From NCBI GenBank assembly GCA_903863035.1, contig CAIPAT010000322.1:1-34512 (forward strand): a stretch of DNA of 34,512 nucleotides, read 5' to 3'. Shown here piece by piece: positions 7,439-13,931 of the stretch. How positions within the stretch are numbered: the stretch's first letter is position 1; the number at the start of each line of letters is the position of its first letter. The notes beneath the pieces were generated by a model that searched no databases, was not told the DNA's origin, and saw nothing but the letters and a program-made list of their open reading frames with translations. Made by a program: the position numbers and the translations under genes. The DNA comes from an uncultured Lentisphaeria bacterium (GTDB taxonomy: Bacteria > Verrucomicrobiota > Lentisphaeria > Victivallales > Victivallaceae).

Positions 7439-7972
7439 ATGTCAATAATTATAATAACTACACCGCTGGACGATACGCTGGTCTGCTCACTGAAAGCTGG
7501 GCAGGAAGTGCTGCTTTCCGGTGTTATTTATACCGGACGCGATGCCGCGCACAAACGGCTTTGCGAGTTGCTGGATAAAGGTGAACCGCTGCCGCTGGAT
7601 TTGCACGGACAGGTAATTTACTTTGTCGGTCCCACCCCGGCGAAACCGGGACAAGTTATCGGCAGCGCCGGTCCGACTACCAGTTACCGGATGGATGCGT
7701 ATTCGCCCAGGCTGATCGCCGAGGCCGGACTTAAAGGCATGATCGGCAAAGGCGGACGCGGACAAAACGTTATTGAAGCCATGAAAAAATATAAATGCGT
7801 TTATTTCGCCGCCACCGGCGGCGCCGCCGCGCTGATCGCCAAATGTATTACGGCCTGTGAAGTTGTCTGCTACAACGATCTCGGAGCAGAGGCCATTCAC
7901 CGGCTGGAAGTAAAAGACCTGCCATTGATAGTAGCCACCGATGCAGACGGCTGCGATCTCTACCAGCGTTAA
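7439..7972 (+). CDS. Class I fumarate hydratase, beta subunit (TtdB/FumA C-domain type)
   Basis: A 177-residue C-terminal domain subunit of class I fumarase. It carries the family motif GSAGPTTSYRMDAYSP, then GMIGKGGRG and AATGGAAALIA, and ends with LPLIVATDADGCDLY. It pairs with the alpha subunit encoded immediately upstream to complete the active site. AAAAAAAGGAAACTATA precedes the ATG. The length is normal for a separate beta subunit. The two genes probably form a bicistron that supplies one step of the TCA cycle or fermentative fumarate/malate metabolism. Confidence 0.92.
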   Translation: MSIIIITTPLDDTLVCSLKAGQEVLLSGVIYTGRDAAHKRLCELLDKGEPLPLDLHGQVIYFVGPTPAKPGQVIGSAGPTTSYRMDAYSPRLIAEAGLKGMIGKGGRGQNVIEAMKKYKCVYFAATGGAAALIAKCITACEVVCYNDLGAEAIHRLEVKDLPLIVATDADGCDLYQR

Positions 7973-7986
7973 CACCGGGGAGTGTC

Positions 7987-8012
7987 TACCACAGGACACT
8001 GAGAGCACGGAG
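7987..8012 (+). repeat. ACCACAGGACACTGAGAGCA dispersed repeat
   Basis: Plus-strand copy of the ACCACAGAGACACAGAG class, just beyond the fumarase beta stop. An inverted copy lies about 90 bases further on. Confidence 0.45.
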
Positions 8013-8036
8013 ATTTTTAAAACTCATAAATCATAG

Positions 8037-8079
8037 TATTCAGCGTGTAACTGCGATATCCGCAATTGCACGCTGAATA
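8037..8079. terminator. Hairpin between convergent fumarase and DUF4190-like genes
   Basis: TATTCAGCGTG (8037-8047) pairs perfectly with CACGCTGAATA (8069-8079), and the inner bases pair partly. It lies between the converging 3' ends at 7972 and 8163, so a two-way terminator is plausible. T-runs on both sides are short. Confidence 0.4.
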
Positions 8080-8083
8080 ATGG

Positions 8084-8122
8084 TTTTACTGTGGTGTTCT
8101 CAGTGAACTCTGTGTTGAAAAA
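8084..8122 (-). repeat. ACACAGAG dispersed repeat, inverted
   Basis: Read on the minus strand: CAACACAGAGTTCACTGAGA followed by ACACCACAG. With the forward copy at 8558-8588 it brackets the DUF4190-like gene in opposite orientation. Confidence 0.4.
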
Positions 8123-8162
8123 ATGATTTTGGATTTCTCCGTTCCTGGTATAAAACTTTGGC

Positions 8163-8546
8163 TTACTCTTCTTCGTTTTTTTCTTTGTTCGAAGAATATT
8201 CCAGGTCGGAAATATAGGATGCACTCTGGCGCTGCATGCGGGAAAGCTGATCCTGAACTATTAGCTGGATGCGTTGTATCTGCTCTCCGGAAGATGAAAT
8301 CATCAATGCGATTGCCACCGTCCAGGCGGCGATCACGAAAATCGCCAGACCGTTGAGCACAACTCCGCAGATACTTTCACCATTAGGTTTATTCTGTTTC
8401 ACCTTGATTCCGATATCAATAATGCCGAGCACCAATCCGAGCAATGCCGGAATTAGCAAACAGTAATTAAAGACTGGAATGAACCCGAAAATTATTGCGA
8501 TAATACCAATTACAAGCGATGCCGTACCCATTTTATCTGTCTCCAT
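8163..8546 (-). CDS. Small membrane protein, DUF4190-like
   Basis: A 127-residue protein with a glycine- and isoleucine-rich N-terminal half forming two hydrophobic segments (about residues 7-27 and 29-46). A third membrane segment follows (about 58-83), then a polar, charged C-terminal tail of about 40 residues ending EKNEEE. The GTASLVIGIIAIIFG and LLGLVLGIIDIG pattern is typical of DUF4190 proteins, whose function is unknown. ATG at 8546 is preceded by AGAGAAG; a TTG one codon earlier is a less likely start. It follows ftsZ on the same strand after 94 bases, but a dispersed repeat fills that gap, so co-transcription is uncertain. Confidence 0.75.
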   Translation of the reverse strand: METDKMGTASLVIGIIAIIFGFIPVFNYCLLIPALLGLVLGIIDIGIKVKQNKPNGESICGVVLNGLAIFVIAAWTVAIALMISSSGEQIQRIQLIVQDQLSRMQRQSASYISDLEYSSNKEKNEEE

Positions 8547-8557
8547 CAAAACTTCTC

Positions 8558-8588
8558 TTTAACCACAAGACACAGAGGTGCAGAGAAA
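8558..8588 (+). repeat. ACCACAAGACACAGAGG dispersed repeat
   Basis: TTTAACCACAAGACACAGAG followed by GTGCAGAGAAA. It is a clear member of the ACCACAGAGACACAGAG class, placed between ftsZ and the DUF4190-like gene. Confidence 0.5.
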
Positions 8589-8640
8589 TCTTTCTTTAGA
8601 TTAAACCTTTATCTTTTTAACAATCACCAATCACTAGAAG

Positions 8641-9840
8641 TTACTCGCCTTTGTCAATTTTAATCATTCTGCGCTGATAAGTCGGTACGTCCAGATCCTC
8701 GCCATTGTGGTTTACCGGAGTGGTGTTGAGGAAAATCCCCTTGGAAATATTTTGCAGCGGCAGTTCGCCTTGTTCAAACACTTGCGTTGATTCAATAGTA
8801 TTAACAGTGGTGCGCACCGGACTGGACCGCTGATCTCCGAATTCATTAATGCGGCGCAGATCATCCTTGCTTTCCTTCTTGTCGAATTTAACTGTAATTG
8901 CAGTAATCTGAACAAAATCGGCATAAGCCGGATCGGTGTTGGTACCGACAATAACTTTTGAATCTTCGCCGATGAATTTGGCGGCAATCTCAAACGCCAT
9001 CTTGGTTTCACCGATATTCAAATCCGGACCGCCGGTCATTACCAGAAACAGCGCATCCGCTTCTTTCATTTGTGCAGTACCGCCCAGCAACGGCGACTCA
9101 AGCATGCGTTCCAGCGCCAGGTGGCAGCGGTTAAGGCCGTCAGATGACGCCGCGGTGCCGACGCCTATGCTGCAAACGCTTTTACGTTTATTCATAATCG
9201 CAATAAAATCGGAAAGATCGGCGGCCAGAAGGTTCTTGCACCGCATGATCTCGCTAACCCCGAGAATCGACCTGGCCACTTCAATGTCGGCTTTTTCAAA
9301 AGCATCGCCTACCGGGAAATCCGCCGGCAGCGAAGAAAACAGCAGGTCGTTGGGCAGACAAAGCAGTACATCAACGGCAGGCAGCAGTTCGCGGACGCCG
9401 TCTTCGGCAGTACGCCGTTTGCTGTGACCTTCAAGTGTAAAAGGAGTGGTCATTATAAATATCGTAGGGATTTTGCGGCTTTTCGCGACACTGGCAAATA
9501 TTGGAGCGCCACCGGTGGCGGTACCGCCGCCGAGTCCGCCGGTAACTATCAGCAAAGTGGTGTCTTCCAGCATTTCATTGATTCTGGGACGTTCGCGTCC
9601 AAGTGAGCGCTGCCCTTTGATGACATCGCCTCCGCAACCGATGCCGTTACGCCATTGCATATCGGCAACAATCTTATTATGAATGATACATTTTTCAATT
9701 GCTTCGGCATCGGTATCTATCGCAATCAGGTTCAACCACACGGATTCTTTTAAAGCAGCGAGGCGGTTGATCACCTTCACGCCGGAATTGCCGATGCCGA
9801 CAACTGTAACTTTGACTGGTTTTGTCTTTTCTGTTGTCAT
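8641..9840 (-). CDS. ftsZ: Cell division protein FtsZ (divergent)
   Basis: Tubulin-like GTPase of the division ring, 399 residues. Recognisable parts, in order, are GIGNSGVKVINRL (glycine-rich loop, usually GGGGN), GGLGGGTATGGAP (tubulin signature, canonical GGGTGTG), TPFTLEGHSKRRTAEDGVREL, LPNDLL, AADLSDFIAIM (T7-loop region, canonical N-x-D-x-A-D), SIGVGTA with SPLLGG, and a C-terminal LDVPTYQRRMIKI. The last matches the conserved tail that binds FtsA. The loop asparagine is replaced by Ala, and the 'GDEIRVTVIATG' segment is poorly conserved. It begins five bases after the ftsA stop, so the pair is surely co-transcribed. A non-canonical FtsZ paralogue is possible, but the ftsA linkage and tail argue for the division protein. 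Confidence 0.9.
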   Translation of the reverse strand: MTTEKTKPVKVTVVGIGNSGVKVINRLAALKESVWLNLIAIDTDAEAIEKCIIHNKIVADMQWRNGIGCGGDVIKGQRSLGRERPRINEMLEDTTLLIVTGGLGGGTATGGAPIFASVAKSRKIPTIFIMTTPFTLEGHSKRRTAEDGVRELLPAVDVLLCLPNDLLFSSLPADFPVGDAFEKADIEVARSILGVSEIMRCKNLLAADLSDFIAIMNKRKSVCSIGVGTAASSDGLNRCHLALERMLESPLLGGTAQMKEADALFLVMTGGPDLNIGETKMAFEIAAKFIGEDSKVIVGTNTDPAYADFVQITAITVKFDKKESKDDLRRINEFGDQRSSPVRTTVNTIESTQVFEQGELPLQNISKGIFLNTTPVNHNGEDLDVPTYQRRMIKIDKGE

Positions 9841-9845
9841 ATTGC

Positions 9846-11126
9846 CTAAAACTTTATTGATTTTTTCAAGTTGCTGAAACCTTGCCAGAAGCGTCCGGCA
9901 ACATTATCAATCGGATTTATCAGCATCCTGCTGATAACACCGCGCTTTTCTTTGGTTGTGAGAATCCGGCTGAGTTCTTCGCCAAATTTAAGTACGCCCC
10001 AGATGGTGCTATAACGCGGATTTTCAATACCGGTTACCGCGCCGCTGGCATCGAACGGCTGGCCTATCCTTACCGGGAATTCAAAAACTTCTTTAAAAAT
10101 TTCGGACGTCCGCGGAAAAAGCGCCGCGCCGCCGGAGAGCACCCCGCCGGAGCCCAGGTTATTGATGATTCCATGATCTTTGATTTTACGATGAATGATC
10201 TGAAAATTTTCCCGGAGTCGCAGATCAATGATTTTTTCAATTGAACTGAGCGGAACTTTGCGGACATTGCCGTTGACGGCCTTTAGCTCGACAAATCCCT
10301 TACGGTCATGGATATGCTGCATGATCGAACCGTCTTTAAGCATTTTGCGGCAGGTGGAAATATGCAAATCAAGGCCTATCGAAAGATCGTTGGCGACATG
10401 ATCGAAGCCGACCGGCAGCACGCCGCTGTACAGCACGCCCATATTGTAAATAACAATGTATTCAGTGGTGCCTGCGCCCATATCAACCAGCAGCACGCCA
10501 TTTTCCTTTTCTTCTTCGGTCAGAATCCCGTAAGCAGACGCAATGCCGCTGAATGCCGGAATAATTTCTTCGTCAAAACCGGCGTCGCGGAGAATTGATT
10601 TAAAGTTTTCAATTCTGTTGGTATCGCCGTGAATAACATGAATATACGCCTCGAATTTATCTGCCACCTGCTCGGATGGATTGCGCACGCGCCGACAGCC
10701 GTCAAGCATGAAGTAGGAGTCAAACGTGTTGATAATAGTCTGGTCGAACGGCAGCGGTTTTACCTGGGCGTTTTGCAGCGCTTCGTCAATGTCGTCATCG
10801 GATACCCGGTGCTTTTCGGATTTAACGAACACCGTTCCGATGCCTTGATAGGAATTGATGCTGGCCCCGGTCACGGCAACCGCGATCAGGCTGCTGCTGT
10901 TGACCTGGCGGCCGGAAGACTCATCCGCCTCGTCAATGACCCGCATAAGGATGTCCAGCGCGGCCGACATATCCGAGATTTCGCCCTTGCAAATGGCGTT
11001 TTCGGAAGAAGCCTCGCCACGGCCGATTACCGCAATGCCGCCTTCAGGAAGAGCTTCCCCGACCAGAACGCAGATTTTCGATGTGCCTAACTCAACTGCT
11101 GTTACTATATTTCTCTGATGAAACAT
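9846..11126 (-). CDS. ftsA: Cell division protein FtsA
   Basis: Actin-like membrane tether for FtsZ, 426 residues. The N-terminal VTAVELGTSKICVLVGE is the first phosphate-binding segment. GVLLVDMGAGTTEYIVI is the second phosphate segment, and GGVLSGGAALFP the adenosine segment. The SHS2-type subdomain typical of FtsA lies in the N-terminal third (IAVAVTGASINSYQGIGTV and following). The C-terminal NVAGRFWQGFSNLKKSIKF is a basic amphipathic helix suited to membrane attachment. It is the first gene of the ftsA-ftsZ pair; ftsQ and mur/ddl genes of a classical dcw cluster are not next to it. The start has only a weak GAG upstream. The combination of membrane helix and adjacent FtsZ separates it from MreB or PilM. 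Confidence 0.93.
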   Translation of the reverse strand: MFHQRNIVTAVELGTSKICVLVGEALPEGGIAVIGRGEASSENAICKGEISDMSAALDILMRVIDEADESSGRQVNSSSLIAVAVTGASINSYQGIGTVFVKSEKHRVSDDDIDEALQNAQVKPLPFDQTIINTFDSYFMLDGCRRVRNPSEQVADKFEAYIHVIHGDTNRIENFKSILRDAGFDEEIIPAFSGIASAYGILTEEEKENGVLLVDMGAGTTEYIVIYNMGVLYSGVLPVGFDHVANDLSIGLDLHISTCRKMLKDGSIMQHIHDRKGFVELKAVNGNVRKVPLSSIEKIIDLRLRENFQIIHRKIKDHGIINNLGSGGVLSGGAALFPRTSEIFKEVFEFPVRIGQPFDASGAVTGIENPRYSTIWGVLKFGEELSRILTTKEKRGVISRMLINPIDNVAGRFWQGFSNLKKSIKF

Positions 11127-11156
11127 CTATAAACTCTATATTAATTATTTAAAACC

Positions 11157-11185
11157 ATAATGTATTGAATTGAAAAATATTTCAA
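11157..11185 (-). promoter_or_regulatory. Possible promoter of ftsA-ftsZ
   Basis: On the minus strand TTGAAA (11185-11180), a 17-base spacer, then CATTAT (11162-11157), about 30 bases before the ftsA start. The boxes match the sigma-70 consensus at five and four of six positions. Confidence 0.35.
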
Positions 11186-11341
11186 AACGGTGAAATTGCT
11201 AATGCACATTCAAAAAATTATGCGTTTTTAACAACATAAGGATATAATTTTTTTTAAGTTTTATTTTTACCTGCTACTAATTGTTGATTTTGATGATATT
11301 TTAAAAGGGTTTATAAATTTTATACAGGACATTGTCGGGCA

Positions 11342-12694
11342 ATGAACACTATATCCGCAAAATTTGCATTTATAATGATATTGACGGTTTTTGCCGGAGC
11401 ATGCGAAGTTAAATCCGCTCAGGATGCAACTGCCGCTGCCAATAAAAATACCGTTAAATATGTATTCCTGTTCATTGGCGACGGAATGGGGGACAATCAT
11501 AAAATACTGGCCGAACAGGCATTTCAGAACGGACACCCCGGCGCACGGCTTTTTATGACCCGTCTGCCGGTTCAGGCAAAGACTATAACGCTGAATTCTG
11601 GAAAAAATATAACTGATTCAGCGGCGGCGGGTACTGCGATTGCCTGCGGAGTAAAAACTGCCAACGGAAAACTTGGACTGGACCCGGCAGGAAACAGCGT
11701 CACCAGCATTGCCGGTATTGCTAAACAAAAAGGGATGAAAGTTGGAATTATTTCCACCGCCGCACTTAACGACGCAACCCCTGCCGCCTTTTATGCGCAT
11801 GTCAACGCCCGCAGCCAATTTAAAGATATTGTCAATGACATGGCGTCCAGCGGATTTGATTTCTTTGGCGGCTGTAAGCTGTATCTGGACAAGGAACAAC
11901 CATCGGAAGATGATTTTGCCCGGAAACTGAAAGCTGCCGGCTATACGATTTTTAACGGTAAATCCGGTCTTCAGGCAGTAAGCCAGGCCAAATGTTATGC
12001 ACAAACTCCCGGTTACTGGGCTATTGATATGAAAAACCCGGATGTGCCGACTCTGGCGGAGTACACCATCAAAGCATCAGAAATTCTGAATAATCCCAAT
12101 GGTTTTTTCATCATGGTTGAAGGCGGAAAGATTGATCACGCCTCCCACGGGAACGACTCAGGAGCCATGATTCAGGAACTTTTTGCCTTTGATAACGCCG
12201 TAAAAAGCGGAATGGAATTTCAGCAGAAACATCCGGATGATACATTGATCGTGGTCACTGCTGATCATGAAACCGGCGGACTGATGCTTTCAGAAGACAT
12301 GCAATCTAAAAAGGCAATAATTCTTAAACAGAAATCCAGTTACGGTTCTATTCTGGAAGAGTTAAAGAAAATCAAGGATACTGAAAAGAATTTCGAACAG
12401 GCGTTCAATCTGGTAAAAGACTCTTTGGGATTCGATGGTTTTACGGCGTCAGAACAGTCGGATTTGAAAACTGTCTGGAATGGTGACGTAAAAGACAAGC
12501 ATAAAGCTTTCCTTTCTCTGGCGTTCAAGATCCGCGATCTGCATTGCGGAGTAAAATGGACTTCCGGCGGCCACTCGGCGGCGCAAATCACCACATCCGC
12601 TTCCGGCAAAGGGCAGGAATTATTTGCCGGTAATAGTGAAAACATTGCAATTTTTGCCAATTTAAAGCAACTTATATCTGGTTGCCCTCCATAG
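11342..12694 (+). CDS. Exported alkaline phosphatase (PF00245 family)
   Basis: A 450-residue metal-dependent phosphomonoesterase that releases inorganic phosphate from organic phosphates outside the cytoplasm. The active-site pieces are FIGDGMG (D47, metal), TDSAAAGTA (S93, the nucleophile), MVEGGKIDHASHGND (metal ligands), VTADHETGG and SGGHS (last metal His). The N-terminal 20 residues form a hydrophobic export signal ending AGA-C21. The Cys hints at a lipoprotein, but the lipobox is imperfect. Length and motif order match the PhoA/PhoB group. It is a single gene flanked by AT-rich spacers. No clear Pho box was recognised upstream, so phosphate regulation is only presumed. Confidence 0.93.
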   Translation: MNTISAKFAFIMILTVFAGACEVKSAQDATAAANKNTVKYVFLFIGDGMGDNHKILAEQAFQNGHPGARLFMTRLPVQAKTITLNSGKNITDSAAAGTAIACGVKTANGKLGLDPAGNSVTSIAGIAKQKGMKVGIISTAALNDATPAAFYAHVNARSQFKDIVNDMASSGFDFFGGCKLYLDKEQPSEDDFARKLKAAGYTIFNGKSGLQAVSQAKCYAQTPGYWAIDMKNPDVPTLAEYTIKASEILNNPNGFFIMVEGGKIDHASHGNDSGAMIQELFAFDNAVKSGMEFQQKHPDDTLIVVTADHETGGLMLSEDMQSKKAIILKQKSSYGSILEELKKIKDTEKNFEQAFNLVKDSLGFDGFTASEQSDLKTVWNGDVKDKHKAFLSLAFKIRDLHCGVKWTSGGHSAAQITTSASGKGQELFAGNSENIAIFANLKQLISGCPP

Positions 12695-12869
12695 ACAACT
12701 GCATCTGTGCATTGATGAGCCTTCGCAATATTATTCCTGAACAACAAAAATACCTGGATTAATCTTTCGCGAGACTTTAAAAAATGTCAAAGTCATTCTA
12801 TATTATCGGGTTCATTGATAATTGCTATTCGATCAAACAATAATTAAATAATACATAATGGAGCAACTA

Positions 12870-13265
12870 ATGGCGGCTGCGAAAAAGGATAATCTCGGGG
12901 CAAAAGCTCAGATAGACTTTCATTGTCTGGACAAAAGCTGTGACGGAATTATTAAATTTAATCTTGCGGACGTCGCCAAACCGGATTTTCAGGCGGTTTG
13001 TGCCAAATGCCACAGTACCTATGAACTGGATGATGATCTGCGGGACAAACTGAACCGGATGCTGCTGTTGATCGTTGCAATACGTGACGCTGAAGACATT
13101 CTGGGTGACTGCAACGTTTCTGTGAACGTCGCCAATGGGGAGGTCAAAATTCCCTATGCGCTGCTGCTGACCAGGCTGAACACGATGATTACGCTCAATC
13201 TGGGGGGGAGCAAAGTAGACTTTCATCTTTGGGTGGAACCTTCATCCCCGGACACATTCAGATAA
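12870..13265 (+). CDS. Hypothetical protein with a possible zinc ribbon
   Basis: A 131-residue protein not recognised as a named family. C19-x4-C24 and C44-x2-C47 near the N-terminus (HCLDKSC and CAKCH) could bind zinc. The C-terminal half has alternating hydrophobic residues and ends LWVEPSSPDTFR. ATG at 12870 is preferred over ATG at 12858 because GGAG (12860-12863) lies six bases before it. pyrE follows 58 bases after the stop on the same strand, so they may share a transcript. No membrane or signal segment is present. Confidence 0.75.
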   Translation: MAAAKKDNLGAKAQIDFHCLDKSCDGIIKFNLADVAKPDFQAVCAKCHSTYELDDDLRDKLNRMLLLIVAIRDAEDILGDCNVSVNVANGEVKIPYALLLTRLNTMITLNLGGSKVDFHLWVEPSSPDTFR

Positions 13266-13323
13266 TTTGCAGTTTTGAACAAACTATTTATTTAAACTAA
13301 TTTAATAAAGAGATATATTTTTT

Positions 13324-13890
13324 ATGAAAAAAGAAGAATTGATCAAGATATTTCAAGATTCACAAGCCCTTCTCGAAGGACATTTTAAACTCCGCAGCGG
13401 ACTTCACAGCAACCGTTTTTTTCAGGCTGCGCTGCTGCTGCAATACCCGGATATCGCCGAAAAAGTATGCCGTATCCTGGCTGACAAGTTCAAGCATCTG
13501 AAAATAGACACCGTAATTTCTCCGGCAGTTGGCGGCCTGATCGTCGGGCAGGAAGTTGCCAGAGCGCTCGGAGTAAAAGCTATTTTTGCTGACAAGGAAG
13601 ACGGCAAACTGGTGCTCAAGCGTGGCTTTCAGATCAAGTCAGGCGAGAAAATTCTGGTAGCGGAAGATGTAGTCACCCGTGGCGGCAGAGTTCAAGAAAC
13701 CATTGATCTTGTGCGTACCTTCGGCGGGGATATCGTCGGCGTCGGCGTACTGGTTGACCGCAGTTGCGGGCAGGCCCGGTTTGACATTCCGCATGAATGC
13801 CTGCTGGAACTTGAACTGGAAACTTATGAGCCGGATAACTGCCCGTTGTGTAAAGCTGGAGTTCCGATTGAACGCCCCGGCTCAAAATAA
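13324..13890 (+). CDS. pyrE: Orotate phosphoribosyltransferase
   Basis: A 188-residue cytoplasmic enzyme of pyrimidine synthesis, converting orotate and PRPP to OMP. The N-terminal LLEGHFKLRSGLHSNRFFQA is the orotate-binding region with SGLHS. ISPAVGGLIVGQEVARALG is the first phosphate loop. KILVAEDVVTRGGRVQETI is the PRPP-binding motif. Length is normal for the family, and the C-terminal CPLCKAG pair of cysteines is common in this subgroup. secA follows after 41 bases, with a small hairpin between. No other pyr genes are near. Confidence 0.95.
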   Translation: MKKEELIKIFQDSQALLEGHFKLRSGLHSNRFFQAALLLQYPDIAEKVCRILADKFKHLKIDTVISPAVGGLIVGQEVARALGVKAIFADKEDGKLVLKRGFQIKSGEKILVAEDVVTRGGRVQETIDLVRTFGGDIVGVGVLVDRSCGQARFDIPHECLLELELETYEPDNCPLCKAGVPIERPGSK

Positions 13891-13892
13891 TA

Positions 13893-13909
13893 CCGGAAAC
13901 AATTTCCGG
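13893..13909. repeat. Small hairpin between pyrE and secA
   Basis: CCGGAAA-CAA-TTTCCGG is a perfect 7-bp stem with a 3-base loop, starting two bases after the pyrE stop. No T-run follows, so it is more likely an mRNA-processing or attenuation structure than a full terminator. Confidence 0.4.
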
Positions 13910-13931
13910 GAAAACTCACATAGGAATACCC

